Below, piece after piece: positions 1 through 12,085 of a DNA stretch of 64,000 bases. Location of the stretch: the NCBI RefSeq assembly GCF_048544455.1, contig NC_133534.1:88317637-88381636 (forward strand), read 5' to 3'. The position numbers and the translations under genes are program-made. This stretch comes from Silene latifolia. Its lineage: Eukaryota > Streptophyta > Magnoliopsida > Caryophyllales > Caryophyllaceae. Within the stretch, counting starts at the first letter, position 1, and each line of letters starts with the position of its first letter. Below the pieces are notes generated by a model. The model did not search any database. It saw only the letters and a program-made list of their open reading frames with translations, and was not told the origin of the DNA.

Positions 1-824
1 TAGTGCCTTGCTTCCCACAATCAACATTTAGCCATCTATCCACCAAAAGCCTTAGAGAGTTGAAAGGCTTGGTGAATTACCTTCCAATGTTCAAGGCCGA
101 CTCAAGAAGAACAAAATCGAGTTTTGTGAAATGGTTGGTGTCTTTTCTTGCAATGATGGTGTTTCCTACAACCTTGTGCCACACTCTAATGCCCGGATGG
201 TAGACTAATAGAGCGCGACTAGCATGAAAGTTCTCAAATTTCCTTCCGGAAATCGCCTCCCAAAGAGGGTCGGGGTCATATTTGCCAACATTCTTGAAAT
301 ACCTCGGTGAATCACTAAGACCCAAAGGTTTACCCATTTCCTCAAAGGAGATGCGCCTACTAACATTAGCTAGGCGAAACTCGATGGTTTCCATAGTCTC
401 AACCTTGTTAACTTTTAAAGAACTCAAAAATTCTAAGGTAAGGGAGGGGTATGTCAATTCTTTTTGTTGTAAACAATTTCTCCAACCCCATGGCTTTAAA
501 GAAGGCTCTAGTTTGCTCAAGGACACCCAACTTATCTAAGGCATCTTCACAAATAAATTTGGTGGATAGAAATGATTTTCTAGCAAACTTGGCAAAAGTG
601 TCCCTATGGGATTTGGAAATGAAAATTACCTCCGGATAGTTCGAAAGTTGAGCAATTTCCGGAGTAGTAGATGTTGTTGCTTCCATGGGAGGTTGTTGTT
701 GTTGCACTTCCAAGTTTGGGCTAGCTACCACCATAGCCAATGCTTTCTTTGCTTGAAGACTCTTTTGTCTTGATGAGAGTGCCTTTGCCTTTGTTGCTTT
801 TGTTGCTCCCTTTGTCTTTGCCAT
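1..824 (-). pseudogene. Accessory ORF of the Athila-like element (plant transposon-protein type), frameshifted
   Basis: The likely start is the ATG at 822-824 (MAKTKGATKATKAKAL...), giving a lysine-rich N-terminus followed by a Q-rich stretch. The conserved part (GIRVWHKVVGNTIIARKDTN, encoded near 130-200) resembles the ATHILA ORF1 or putative plant transposon protein family. The role of that family is not established. The frame shifts near 430 at a run of five T, and a stop falls at 77-79 (TAA on the minus strand), probably after another frame change. It lies downstream of protease on the element strand, about 315 bases below a TATA-like site and a motif array that could form its own promoter. 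Family assignment is from recall. Confidence 0.6.
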
Positions 825-1141
825 TGATGAATAAACCAAGAAAAGAGTGAAAATCTTCAATTTCTAGTATACCCAAATTGATTTAAAGATGAAAGGCTTT
901 GCCTTTATGAATTCAAAAATCGACTCAAAGGTTGAAGATTTTGTGCTTGGTTTTGATTTTTGTTGAAAGACGAGTGATTAATTTGTTGTTTAAAAGGATG
1001 TTTTGATTTGATTTTGGTGAATGTTGTTGAGGAATCTTGTTTTTGTGATGGAGAGGATGAGGGTTTTGGAGTTATGGGGTTTGTGGGGTTTGTGGGTAGT
1101 GTTTTGAATGAAGGAATGAGGAAATGAATGTGGGATGGGGT

Positions 1142-1146
1142 TTATA
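1142..1146 (-). promoter_or_regulatory. Possible internal TATA box before the accessory ORF
   Basis: The minus strand reads TTTATTATAAACCCCATCC here, about 33 bases downstream of the GACGGGCG array and about 320 bases upstream of the accessory ATG. The LTR of the same element has the comparable CTATAAATACCCCATTAG below its own array. The promoter role is inference from this parallel. Confidence 0.35.
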
Positions 1147-1178
1147 ATAAACCCGAAAATTTTGAAATGCAGGGGGAA

Positions 1179-1540
1179 GACGGGCGGCTTTCCTTCGGGA
1201 CGCCCGGATTCTGTCTGGATGGGCTTCAGGAATTCTCTCCTAAATACGGGCGGATTGCAGCAAAGACGGACGGATTTGAAAATGCGGGACGGGCGTCTTT
1301 CAGAGAAGACGGGCGGATTCCTTTCCAAGGATTTTTCTTGTTTTTTCTCAGCCAAAAGACGGGCGTCTTCTCTTTTAGGACGGGCGTCTTTATGAAGATG
1401 GGCGGATTCAACTGAAGGACGCCCGGATTCGTTAACAGTCACAAAAATTCAAAAATTCAGCTCAGAAGGACGGGCGGCTTCTGCCCAATATGCACGGATT
1501 GCCTGAAGACGGGCGGATTCTCTTGAAACCGCTCGGATTC
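1179..1540. repeat. Internal array of dyad motif GACGGGCGTCTT / GACGGGCGGATTC
   Basis: About fifteen irregularly spaced copies of a 12-13 base motif, with core GACGGGCGTC (GACG, two bases, CGTC, so dyad-symmetric) and variants ending GGATTC, lie in otherwise ordinary AT-rich sequence. The same motif recurs in the LTR at 5999-6210. Apparent reading frames through this stretch are by-products of the repeat. Confidence 0.85.
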
Positions 1541-1883
1541 TACCCCTTTTACCCAGATTCAGTTCCATTCGTGTACCTTGCATATCCCTTGTCATTTTTT
1601 TCATTCTTCAAATTCTCGTGTTCTTCATTGTGGGGGCACTACTAAGGCATGAATAGCCTAGGCAATTGCTATCCCCACACTAAGCTAAAGCACTACACAT
1701 CAATTGAAATCATTAGTCCCTCCCTCACTTCTCTCAAACATGATAATTATCTTGATCAAGGCATAAAAATCCAAAAATGACAAAAATGCAAATTAGGAAT
1801 TAAAATGCGAGTAAGGGAGTTAGAAATATTTACAAAGGGTGGTTTACGGAGGACTCCACCAAACTCTCATTCTTGATGAGATG

Positions 1884-3452
1884 TCAAGGGGGCATGTCCA
1901 AGGTGTTGTTGATGTTGCTCAACACCTTGAAAAAGTAATCAAAAGCTTGTTCATTGTCGTGATAAAGTTCTTCAATAGATCTTTGCCCTTGTTGTCGGTC
2001 TTGATCGATAGCATTACCAATGTAGGGATTGAAAATCCCTTCAAACTCATCGTCCCAAAGACCATAAACTTCATTAAGTTGATCATTAAAAATCTCTTGA
2101 TTTGATGGAGACAACTCTCCCATTTTCCTTTCTTGGCCAATGAGGCCATCTTCTTCATTGCTTGACTTTGGTGAGCTTTGCAAGCTCTCTTTGTTACAAT
2201 TCACTTGCTCTTTGAATGGAGCATCTTCAATTTTCTTCTTCCATTGGAGTTCCGACTTCTTCCTATCATCCTTCCGGCTATAATGATCGATCATAAATCA
2301 TGGTTCATGTAAACGGGGAGCTCTCATAGTTTTGTCAAGATTAAAAGTTATACTCTCATCTCCCACTTCTAGAGTGAGCTCTCCATGTTTCACATCAATC
2401 ACCGCACCCGAGGTGTGTAAGAAAGGTCTTCCTAGGATGATTGGAATGTTGGAATCTTCTTCCATGTCAACAATGACAAAGTCCACCGGGATGAAAAACT
2501 TCCCAATTCGTACGGGAACATCTTCCCATATCCCTAATGGTGTCTTCGTCGATCTATCGGCCATTTGGAGTGTGATATTGGTGCATTTAAGCTCTCCCAT
2601 CCCCAACCTTTTACTCACCGAGTACGGCATAACACTCACACTAGCCCCTAGATCACATAAGGCTTTGTTGATCGTGGTGTCGCCAATGGTACACGGTATT
2701 GAGAAGCTTCCCGGATCCTTGAGTTTTGGAGGTGAACTCCCTTGAAGTATTGCACTACTCACCTTAGTGAAGGCGATAGTCTCAAGCTTCCGGATCGACT
2801 TCTTCTTTGTGAGGATGTCTTTCATGTATTTCGCATAGGCCGGCACGTGATTGATTAATTCCGTGAAAGGAATTGAGACTTCTAAATTCTTCACAATTTC
2901 CATAAACTTTCCAAGTTGGTCATCAAATTTGGGCTTGGCTTGACGACTTGGAAAAGGAAGTCTAATCACAATGGGCTCCTTCTCCTTGACTTTGTCTTCA
3001 TTTTTCTTTGAAATTTCTTCTTTTGATGATTCTCCATCTTTGGAGTTTTGCACAATTTCTTCCTTGTCACTAGCTTCCACAACTTCATCCTCAACTTGCT
3101 TCTTCGGTGCTTCATACCTTGTACCACTTCTCAAGTGAATGGCGCTAACCGTTTCATGTCTTGGGGGATTACTTTGAGGTGGTAATTGCCCCTTTTGTCT
3201 TTGTGAGCTTGAAGATGCTAGTTGAGTCAATTGGGTTTCCAAGATTTTGGTGTGAGCTAGAATGTTGTTGATGGTGGTTTCCTTTGCTTGACTATCTTTT
3301 TGCATTTGAGTGAAAAATTCTTGTTGATTCTTTTGCATTTGGAGGACCGATTTTTGAACATCAAAACCTTGGTCATTTTGTTGATTGCATGGATTTTGAT
3401 TTTGGTAACCTTGGTTTTGGTTGTAAAAGGGTCTTTGATTTTGGTTTCTCAT
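1884..3452 (-). pseudogene. Athila-like aspartic protease region with linker, one in-frame stop
   Basis: The 384-codon frame from 3452 to 2298 begins with an N/Q-rich Gag tail, then a charged linker, then a retropepsin domain. The catalytic motif reads LCDLGASVSVMPYSV (DLGA in place of the usual DTGA or DSGA), followed by the ILGRPFL motif, which completes the fold. The product would cleave the Gag-Pol polyprotein. After a TGA at 2298-2300 the same frame resumes and stays open to 1884 as an acidic region with no domain I recognise, so the stop is probably a nonsense mutation. Its start overlaps the end of gag by ATGA. The overlap lies close to a run of six A, suggesting frame loss within a single original gag-pro ORF. 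Confidence 0.8.
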
Positions 3453-4708
3453 GGGAGGTGGGGTGTTGTTTTTTGAGGGTTTTGAACATTTTGGATTTTG
3501 TATGAGAGATTTGGATGGAATTTGGTGTTTTCATTGTAATAGTTGGAATAAGGGGTACCACTCTTGTATGCTTGGAAAGCATTCACTTGTTCATTTGTTC
3601 CCTTACATTCACTTTGGTCATGTCCCAAAGTTCCACAATTCTCACATATCCCACTTGGGATTGATGAAGATGCCGTCATGGCATTAACATGATGCTTTGG
3701 TGATTTTGAGGCTTCTTCAAGTCTAGCCATAGCTTTTTCAAACTTCAAATTTATAGTATCAATGTGAGCACTAAGTTGAGCACCCAATTGAGTAACGGAG
3801 TCCACTTCATGCTTTCCTCCTCTAGTAGCCTTGCGAGGTCTACTATATTGTGAGTTATGGACCGCCATTTCCTCAATTTTGTTCCAAGTTTGATTGTCAT
3901 CAACTTCGGTGAACATTCCATTTGATCCCATGTTGAGAATGTTCCTTGAATCTTCATATAGACCGTTCCAAAATTGTTGTACCAAGAACCACTCGCTAAG
4001 TCCATGGTGAGGACATGAGCGACAAATTCCTTTGAACCGCTCCCAAGCTTCATACAAAGATTCTTCATCCCTTTGCTTAGAACCCGTAATTTGAGCTCTT
4101 AGCATGTTAGTCTTTTCCGGTGGGTAGAATTTTTTGTAGAAAGCTAGAGCCAACTTCTTCCAAGAATCAATTCCGAGAGTGGCCTTATCAAGGCCCTTCA
4201 ACCATTGTTTCGCGGTGCCAATTAGAAAAAAGGAAATAAGACCCATCGAATTTGGTCTTGAATTACACCGGTTTGAGAAATCGCATCACAATAGTCACAA
4301 AAGGTCTCCATATGAGAGTGAGGGTCTTCACTAGGCATTCCCCCCAAATTGGCTCCTTTCGACTAATTGGATAAATGCGGATTTGGCAATGAAATTTCCG
4401 GTCAAATGTTGTGGTGTGGGAGTACCATTGGGTAGGTTCTCCTCGGTGGGTACGGAATGTGATGAAAACTTAGGCATTGTGGGTCTATTTTGTGCTGTAT
4501 TTTGTGTTGGGTTCTCCTCACCTTCTCTTGCAAAAGGGTTGATGAACTCAATAGTTGGTTGAATATCTACAACCTCACTAATACCTCTCAAATTTCTCCT
4601 AGCAAGTCTTCTATTGGTTGTCAAAGTTCTTTCAATTTCACGATCAAAAGGTAACAAATCACCTTGTGACCTTCTAGACATGCAAAATATCAAACAACTC
4701 GAAAACAA
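3449..4708 (-). pseudogene. Athila-like Gag, frameshifted
   Basis: The N-terminal part (4678 to 4331, from MSRRSQGDLLPFDREIER) is followed in other frames by the retrotransposon Gag core (GTAKQWLKGLDKATLG, LYEAWERFKGICRSCPHHGL) and a CCHC zinc knuckle, CENCGTLGHDQSEC, spaced C-x2-C-x4-H-x4-C. Gag would form the virus-like particle and bind element RNA. Two frame breaks are visible. One is at a run of six G near 4340, after SQFGG; the other is at a run of six T near 4225, before LIGTAKQW. The ATG at 4676-4678 is preferred to the upstream in-frame ATG because it starts the recognisable sequence. Length fits plant Athila or Tat Gag proteins. Confidence 0.8.
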
Positions 4709-4798
4709 TTAGAACAAACCTTGAGGAGTTTTACTTCCTCAAGGCAAAGAAAGACACAACTAATAACAATATAAGAAAATCTAAATCAAGATAACACC

Positions 4799-4817
4799 GT
4801 CCCCGGCAACGGCGCCA
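4799..4817 (-). other. Primer-binding site, tRNA-Asp type
   Basis: The minus strand reads TGGCGCCGTTGCCGGGGAC immediately inside the LTR end. This is the PBS commonly seen in plant Athila-type elements and attributed to tRNA-Asp. It sets the element's minus-strand direction. Confidence 0.85.
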
Positions 4818-5901
4818 TTTTTTGTCGGACTAAATCTTTTCAGTAACTTGTCGTTAGGAGCACCTAGACCAAAACACAATTTATAGCTTCACAAACAACT
4901 CTACAATTAGTAAAGAGGCAAGTAAAGGTCGGATCCCAAGGGACGGGAATTGAAATGAGATTTCTATTGAGACTAGTGGTGTCTTAGGGGTGTCACAATT
5001 TGGGTTGATGTAAAAGGTCACTAAACTAAATAGCAATGAAAGTAAATAAACAAGATGAATTGAATAGGTTGTAAACAATTGATAAAAAGCACTAAGGTAT
5101 CATGGGGTCATAGGGGATTCATGGGAATTGATCATACAAACATGTTCTAAAATTATAAGCAAGCAATTATTGTTGTGATGGATTGAGTTGGGTTATATCT
5201 TACAATCCTAGGAAAGTTTGGGTCCCGGAGCCGAATCGATTAGATTGTACAACACCTACAAGTCGACTTAGTCTTCCCTACTCAACAACATGCATGGTCT
5301 AATGAGACTCGAGTTGGTTTATATCTTACAAGTCTCATTGAAAAGGTAGGTGATGGGTAAAAAATGCAAGTATTCATATGCTTGCATTTCATCAAACATA
5401 ACATGTGCATGAGTTGAGATCAAAACAAGCAAGGAAATAAACCATAAAAGCATATTAATTTAAGCATGAATCATTCCCCATGTTGGTTTTCCCTAATTAC
5501 CCATTAACCCTAGCTATGGAACTACTCACTCATTATCATGTTGAACATGCTAGCAAGGTTGTCAATCATACCAACAAAGTGAAACATGATGAACAAATGA
5601 AAGTAATTAGCAATAATTAAAAAGGGATTAAGAGAATTATACCTACTAATGATTCCAATAATAAAGCAAAGAATAAAAGAAGTACTTGGTGCTTAATTGA
5701 GAGGTTGTCAATCTCCCAATAATAACCCAAATAATCTTCAATTACCCAAAATAAAGGATGAACAAAAGAGAGATTAAGGAAATAAAACTTGTATTAAAAC
5801 TTGATTAATTGTTGATTACAAAACTAAAGAAAGATTTGATTGATATTAACTACTCTAAGAATTTATAAGAAGAACATGCTCTTCCAATTAGACTAATGGG
5901 G

Positions 5902-5909
5902 TATTTATA
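5902..5909 (-). promoter_or_regulatory. TATA box of the Athila-like LTR
   Basis: TATAAATA on the minus strand, in the context CCACTATAAATACCCC, lies about 90 bases downstream of the motif array. It is a good candidate for the start of genomic RNA. Confidence 0.55.
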
Positions 5910-5998
5910 GTGGAAATTAAGTGGATGCATTAGGGTTAACTAAGGGCTTAAATGACGATTAAGTCCCTACTTAAGGAAACGCCGGTATTTTCTGAAGG

Positions 5999-6210
5999 AT
6001 GGGCATCTTTCTTGAAGCTTGAAGAAACGAATTTGCGCTGTCTTGGAATCCGTGCGTCTTAGGCTCGGGACGGCCGGATTCGTGAGTCTCTGCCCGGGCG
6101 TCTTTGGGAGAAGACGGGCGTCTTCTGGTAGCTGCTGCCTGGGCGTCTTGTATGGAAGCCGCACAGATTGTGGTGCCGGGGACGGGCGTCTTCAGGACAA
6201 TCCGCACGGG
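5999..6210. repeat. LTR array of dyad motif GACGGGCGTCTT
   Basis: About eight copies or variants (GACGGGCGTCTT, CCGGGCGTCTT, GACGGCCGGATTC and similar) match the internal array at 1179-1540. The spacing is irregular, so this is not a simple tandem satellite. Confidence 0.8.
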
Positions 6211-6561
6211 TTGCTGCTCAGACTTGTTTCTTCTTCTTTTCTTCCCTTTTCTTCATAAAATCCTTGGGGATTTCCTTGGGGATGCAAGGATCTTTCCTCA
6301 TCATTACCCATCTACTATAACATGTACAAAGGCCTTCTAATCTTATCTCTCCTTGATGCTTGATCATTGAATTCAATCAATTTAGTCTCATTTTGCCATG
6401 AAAATGCAAGGTTTGCATTTCTTTCCTACCAAGGACACAAAACCTCAAAGAATATGCAAAACAAAGAACTAAAGACAATAAATGACCCAAATATGCACTA
6501 AAAAGCATGGGAACAAGGCTAATTCGGGGACTAAATATGCGCTAATTATGGTCACGTCACA

Positions 6562-7927
6562 ATTACAGAAGACAAAGGCTGATCTTTCAGTCTGGCAATT
6601 GGTAGCAAGTTCTTTCCCACATCGCCAAGCTTTAATGCAAGCCTTGGCGAAACTAAATGTAGCACATAACTCCACACCCGAAGATTTAGTCAACTTGGTC
6701 TTCCAAGAATCACCGAAGCTAAGTAATCCTATTACTTTCTCAGACGAAGATTTGCCACCTTTTGGCGCTAGTCACAACTTGGCTCTTTACATCACTGTCA
6801 TTTGTCTAAAGAAGAACGTGCCAATGACCTTGGTAGATGATGGCTCCGCGGTCAACGTCATACCCCTCAAAACGGCATACAAATTAGGCATGAAAGAGTC
6901 GGATTGGACCCCTACCAATCAAGGTGTTCGCGCATATGATGGTACACGACGAAAGGTAGTAGGACTCGTTAACCTAACCATAGCCACAGGGCCGATTGAG
7001 CGAAAGGTTAACTTCCAAATAGTGGACATTGAAGCTTCCTTCAACATACTTCTAGGAAGATCTTGGATTCACGCTTCCAAAGCAGTCACATCCACCCTTC
7101 ATCAAAAAATCAAGATCCCACTAAATGGCAAAGTGGTGACGATCACTTCGTCACCCATCAAGGCAATAATCGAAAAGAAGTCGAACAATCAAGTTCTTGT
7201 GGATCCAGTATACGAACATGGGGGCTTCCAAAGCATAAATGTCATAGAAAGTGAATTGGCACCCTTATACTACGATCCCTACTCCAACTTGGTGGTCAAC
7301 CACATACTCAAAGCCCAGAGATATTTCCCTGGAATGCCTTTAAATCCTATCCGAATAAACACCTTCGCACCATACAAGGAAGGCAACTCAAAAAGGATAC
7401 CACTTGGACTAGGGTACAAACCCACTAAAGAGGAAGTTCTCGAGATGCTTGCTCAAGTTCAAAACCGTAAGTACGTGGGCGTCCAAATGCGACCCTATCT
7501 CCCTACCCTAAATAGGTACTTCTTTAAGGAAGGAAGTCTAGAACTCTTTCACGGATTTCCCGAGCCTTGGCACTATCTCGAGAGGAAGCTAGCCGGAATC
7601 GAGATCTTTCACGATTGCTACTTCATCCCTCCAGAAACGGTTCCTACCGTCAAAGCCCGTCAAGCACCTTGCTTAGACGAACAAGATGTTAATCTATTGT
7701 TTGGAGAGGATCGATTTGTTAGAGCCGCGCAGGATGAGATCATTACCATGATACTTCAAGACGATCACTTCAACCCTACCGCGTTAATCACAGAAACAAA
7801 CGCGAATCAACAGAAAGGATGGAGAAAATCAATCAAGTGGACCAACGATCAAGGAAGACTCTTCAAGCTCACCACTGGAGAAGGAGAGATGTTCAAAGGA
7901 GAACCAGAAGATGATGAATTCGAGTAA
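6562..7927 (+). pseudogene. Tat-like Gag C-terminus and aspartic protease
   Basis: The reading frame enters from the Athila LTR; the first element-derived codons are at about 6560. A Tat-type Gag-Pro linker (KADLSVWQLVASSFPHRQAL) precedes the protease active site VDDGSAVNVIPLKTAYKLG. Here DDGSA stands for the D(T/S)GA motif, as is usual in this lineage. The second protease landmark is FNILLGRSWIHA. A long linker follows up to the TAA at 7925-7927. That stop is followed in the same frame by an (ES)n run and then RT, so it is a single nonsense change in one gag-pol frame. The Gag body is not in the window. Confidence 0.8.
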
Positions 7928-10123
7928 GAGTCGGAGTCGGAGTCAGAGTCAGAGTCTAGAGAAGTCACTAGGGAGTCTCCTCCTGTTGTCATCCCCATTC
8001 CCTTTGTTTCTCCTAGCTTAGCCTCGAGTAGTAACAGTAGTTCGGGAAATGTCCCAACCACTGTCCCTTTACCGCCACTGACCACAGATCAAATGGCTTC
8101 TTTGTTTCAACTTTTCTCAAACTTTAATATGAATAAATCAGGTTCCGCTTACTCTTTGTGTTATCTTGAGTGCAATTCTGTTTACGATGATACTGAGGAT
8201 GACCATGACCCAGACTCAATCGAAATACCTCCCTACGTAGCCAAAGAAATACTACAGGAAGGGGAAGGGGGACCAGTAATAGAGGACACCGAACCCATCA
8301 ATGTAGGAACCGAACTAGAACCCCAAGAACTTAGAATAGGAACTACCTTGAGCTCTACCGAAAGGGCCGATTTCATAGACCTCCTAAACGAGTTCAAAGA
8401 CGTCTTCGCTTGGTCCTACAAAGACATGCTAGGGATCGACAGGGATATCACCGAACATAGAATTCCGATTAAGCCAGGTTTCAAGCCTGTGAAACAGAAG
8501 CTTCGTCGAATGAGAACGAAATGGGCTCTCAAGATTAAGGAAGAAGTTGATAAGCAATTCAAAGCCGGGTTCATCAAAGTTTCCGAGTATTCTGACTGGG
8601 TAGCCAACATAGTACCTGTACCCAAAAAGGATGGGAGAATCCGTGTTTGTGTTGATTTTAGGGACCTAAACAAAGCAAGTCTTAAAGATGACTTCCCTCT
8701 ACCACATATTGACATATTAGTGGACAATACTGCAGACCACGCATTACTATCCTTCATGGATGGGTATGCGGGTTATAACCAAATCAAGATGGCCATAGAA
8801 GACATGCATAAGACCGCCTTTGTCACTCAATGGGGAACCTATTGCTATACGGTAATGCCGTTTGGGTTAATCAACACCGGAGCTACATATCAACGCACCG
8901 CAACTACACTCTTACATGACATGATGCACAAAGAAGTTGAGGTATACGTAGACAACATGATTGTCAAATCCAAGGATAGAGAAGGGCATATTGCGAACCT
9001 TCGCAAATTTTTCGCAAGGCTACGAAAGTACAATATGAGGCTCAATCCTCAGAAGTGCACATTCGGAGTAACATCTGGCAAACTCATGGGATACGTTGTT
9101 AGCCAACGAGGTATAGAAATAGACCCTTCCAAGATCAAGGCTCTAATCGAAATGCCACAACCTCAAACTGAAAAAGAAGTCAGAGGATTCCTGGGAAAAG
9201 TGAAATATATAAGTCGATTCATATCGAAACTCACCATGATTTGCGAGCCTATCTTCAAGAAACTCAAGAAAACGGATCACACCATGTGGGATGATGATTG
9301 TCAAAAGGCATTTGATCGAATCAAAAAGATATTGGCTAAACCACCAGTGCTCATGCCACCTCAACGAGATCAACCTCTTGGTTTATATCTCACAGTAACC
9401 GAAACAGCCATGGGTGCCATGCTAGCTCAAACTATAGGAAGCGAAGAAAGGGCTATCTACTATCTTAGTAAGAAGTTCTTGGAGTACGAGTGCAAATACT
9501 CACAACCTGAAAAGACATGCCTCGCTCTTGTGTGGGCAACGAAGAAGCTACGTCATTACATGCTTAGCTACTCCGTCAAAATATACTCCAAAATAGATCC
9601 AGTCAAATACCTCTTCGAAAAACCCGTCCTCAACGGACGTCTAGCAAGATGGACTTTGATGCTCTCAGAGTTTGACCTCAAATACGTGCCCCTGAAAGTA
9701 ATAAAAGGACGCGCCGTCGCCGAATTCTTTGCAGAGAATCCCATCAATGATGCACAAACAATAGACACTTGGTCATTTCCAGACGAGGATATACTCCAAA
9801 CTGATGTAGACTCCTGGGACCTTTACTTTGATGGAGCGTCAAACTTAAGGGGATTTGGAATAGGAGTGTTGCTCATTTCTCCTGAAGGCGAGCATACACC
9901 AATCTCTGTCAAACTCGACTTTGAGGTGAGAAATAACGCTGCAGAATACGAAGCTTGTCTCATTGGACTACAAGCGGCGGTGAGTTTAGGCATTAAAAAC
10001 CTCCAAGTACATGGGGATTCATCCCTGATCATCAACTAAGTTACGGGATCTTGGAAAATCTGAAGCGAGAGCCTAGCACCTTATCAAGCCAGAATAGACG
10101 AAGTTGCTCAATTCTTTGATCAC
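7928..10123 (+). pseudogene. Tat-like reverse transcriptase, RNase H and start of second RNase H
   Basis: RT landmarks in order: EHRIPIKPGFKPVKQKLRRM, VPVPKKDGRIRVCVDFRDLN, LLSFMDGYAGYNQIKM, YCYTVMPFGLINTGATYQR and VYVDNMIVKSKDREG. The catalytic YVDD is YVDN (codon AAC near 8953), which would remove one metal-binding aspartate. The first RNase H follows (TETAMGAMLAQ, AIYYLSKKFLEYECKYSQPEK). The second, LYFDGASNLRGFGIGVLL...NNAAEYEACLIGLQAA, resembles the archaeal-type RNase H acquired by Tat elements. Stops TAA at 10037-10039 and TGA at 10061-10063 interrupt it in frame; both look like C-to-T changes. The methionine at 8093 is internal, not a true start. Confidence 0.88.
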
Positions 10124-11547
10124 GTGACATATCTACACCTACCTCGGGAAGAGAATCAATTTGCGGATGCTCTTGCAAAACTCGCATCTTTGATTAATAT
10201 GCCAGGCGACATGGTAGAAATGCCTTTATGTATCGAACGACGGTCAGAGCCAGCTTATGTCCACCAAATCACCGATGAAGAGGAAATAGCACAGGAACCC
10301 TGGTTCCAAGCAATCCTAAATTTCAAGCTCAACGGTACCTATCCACCGGATATGGACAAGAGGGGACAACGTGCTATACGCCTACTAGCTTCCCAATACG
10401 TTCTCATGCAAGTAGAGTTGTACAAAAGAACACCTCTTGGTGTAATCCTACGTTGCCTTGATCATTCACAGGCACGGAAAGTGATGGAAGAAGTTCACAA
10501 TGGAGAATGCGGTCCTCACATGAGTGGGCCCATGATGGCAAAGAAAATCACACGTTTGGGGTATTATTGGACCACAATGGAATCCGATTGCATCAAATAC
10601 GTAAGACATTGCCACAATTGCCAAATCTTCGGGAATGTACAACATGTCCCTCCTTCATTGCTCTATACAATGACATCTCCTTGGCCATTTTCTGCCTGGG
10701 GAATCGACATAATCGGGAAGATAACTCCAGCCGGAATAGGAGGTCACTGTTACATCCTAGTGGCAATTGACTATTTCACCAAATGGGTAGAAGCGGCTTC
10801 CTACACTAGTCTCACAGCTAAAAACGTGGCAAAGTTCATACAAAACAACATCATCTGTCGATACGGTTGCCCACATGAGATCATTAGTGATAACGGATCA
10901 TACTTCCAAGCTGAGACTGAGCAATTTCTAGCCAAGTACAAAATCAGACATCACCACTCTTCGCCATATAGACCACAGACTAATGGCGCGGTAGAGGCAG
11001 CAAACAAGAACGTTGTCACAATTCTCAAGAAAATGATTGACAACTATCGAGATTGGCCAAGCAAGATACCCTTTCTTTGTGGGGATATCGCACATCTGTT
11101 AGGACGCCCACTGGGGCCACTCCTTTCTATTTGACTTATGGCATGGAAGCTGTACAACCAGTCGAGTTAGAGATACCATCCTTGCGCATCTTACTCGAAA
11201 GTCAAATCCCAGAAGCCGACTGAAAGAGGGATAGATATGAAGAACTCATCCTCCTGGATGAGCGTAGGCTACGCGCCTTGCACAATGTCTAAACATATCA
11301 AGCACGTATCAAACACGCTTTCAACAAAAGGGTTAGGCCCAAGAACATCAAAGAAGGAGACTTAGTACTCAAATCGGTTAGAGCTCTTTTACCTGTCGAT
11401 CCACGGGGAAAATTCAAACCTAATTGGGTCGGGCCATTCCTAGTCAAGTCCATACTCCCAGGGGGTGCGGTTAGGATCACAGACCTAGATGGGAATGAGT
11501 TTTCCAACCCGACAAACATTGACCAATTAAAACGGTACTATGCCTAG
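10124..11547 (+). pseudogene. Tat-like second RNase H end and integrase
   Basis: The end of the second RNase H (LPREENQFADALAKLASL) is followed by the integrase zinc-binding region (H...H with CHNCQ) and the catalytic core. The core triad is visible as WGIDIIGKI, ISDNGSYF and NGAVEAANKN (D, D, E). A one-base loss near 11070 shifts the frame. The C-terminal part continues in the new frame ([20 protein letters not shown]...LKRYYA), with stops at 11221-11223 (TGA where TGG is expected) and 11290-11292. Translation of pol would end at TAG 11545-11547. Integrase inserts the cDNA; this copy cannot. Confidence 0.88.
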
Positions 11548-12085
11548 AATAGGAACAAAAACGCGCCTCGCGTAACCTCACGTGTCGCTCTTGTGACACT
11601 AAATAAACGGCTCCTGGCCAAGCTGAAATAAGCTAATGTCACTCTGCTCTTGCATTTTGACAAATTTGTCATCCTCATATCATCAAATAAACTAAACTGC
11701 ACCTTCAGAGTAAGCAAAAGCTCATGCTTATTTTCTAGGTTCATTACAAGCTCTTGCTTAGAACAATTATTCTTACATTTACTCGAACTACGTGCAAGGG
11801 TTTGATTTCATTTTTTAATGAATACATAGGCAATCCTTCACAGGATACAACCCATTATTTTAAAATGTAAATAGAAGGACATTTGCATTGCATTTGGAAT
11901 TCGACAAGAATAATAAATAGAAAATCACAACGGTTTCATAACCATTTAACCTTTTTTATTTCATTCTTTTTCTAATAATAATACGCTACATAATAAATAA
12001 AATAGGCTAGGATTCTAAAAACCCCACCTTTTTATTACAACAACAACAATAATAATAATAATAATAATAATAATAAAGACTTGGG
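11548..12085. other. Noncoding 3' region of the Tat-like element with an AAC/AAT microsatellite
   Basis: No coding signal lies between the end of pol and the end of the antisense gene. A simple repeat of AAC and then AAT units occupies about 12039-12076. Confidence 0.7.

Larger units (their letters stand above)
1..6561 (-). mobile_element. Athila-like Ty3/gypsy retrotransposon, 5' part, cut by the window edge
   Basis: Read on the minus strand the order is LTR (6561 to 4823), tRNA-Asp-type PBS, gag, aspartic protease, a noncoding stretch with a motif array, and an accessory ORF. No RT or integrase is seen before the left edge. The domain order and PBS match the plant Athila-type lineage. The LTR end at 6561 abuts the middle of a Tat-type Gag-Pro reading frame, so this element appears to have inserted into the Tat-like element to the right. 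Its 3' LTR and second target duplication lie outside the window. Whether RT and integrase lie further left or are missing cannot be told here. Confidence 0.8.
4823..6561 (-). repeat. 5' LTR of the Athila-like element
   Basis: On the minus strand the LTR would run from TGTGACGTGACCATAATT (6561) to GATTTAGTCCGACA (4823), with TG...CA ends, about 1.74 kb. The inner border is fixed by the PBS five bases away. The outer border is inferred because a Tat-type Gag-Pro reading frame starts right after 6561. The partner LTR is outside the window. It holds the motif array at 5999-6210 and a TATA box at 5902-5909. No coding region is supported. Confidence 0.7.

Noticed and set aside
990-1442. Overlapping reading frames of 86-150 codons through the GACGGGCG region
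   Set aside because: Their residues follow the repeated motif in every frame and show no domain. They are by-products of the repeat array.
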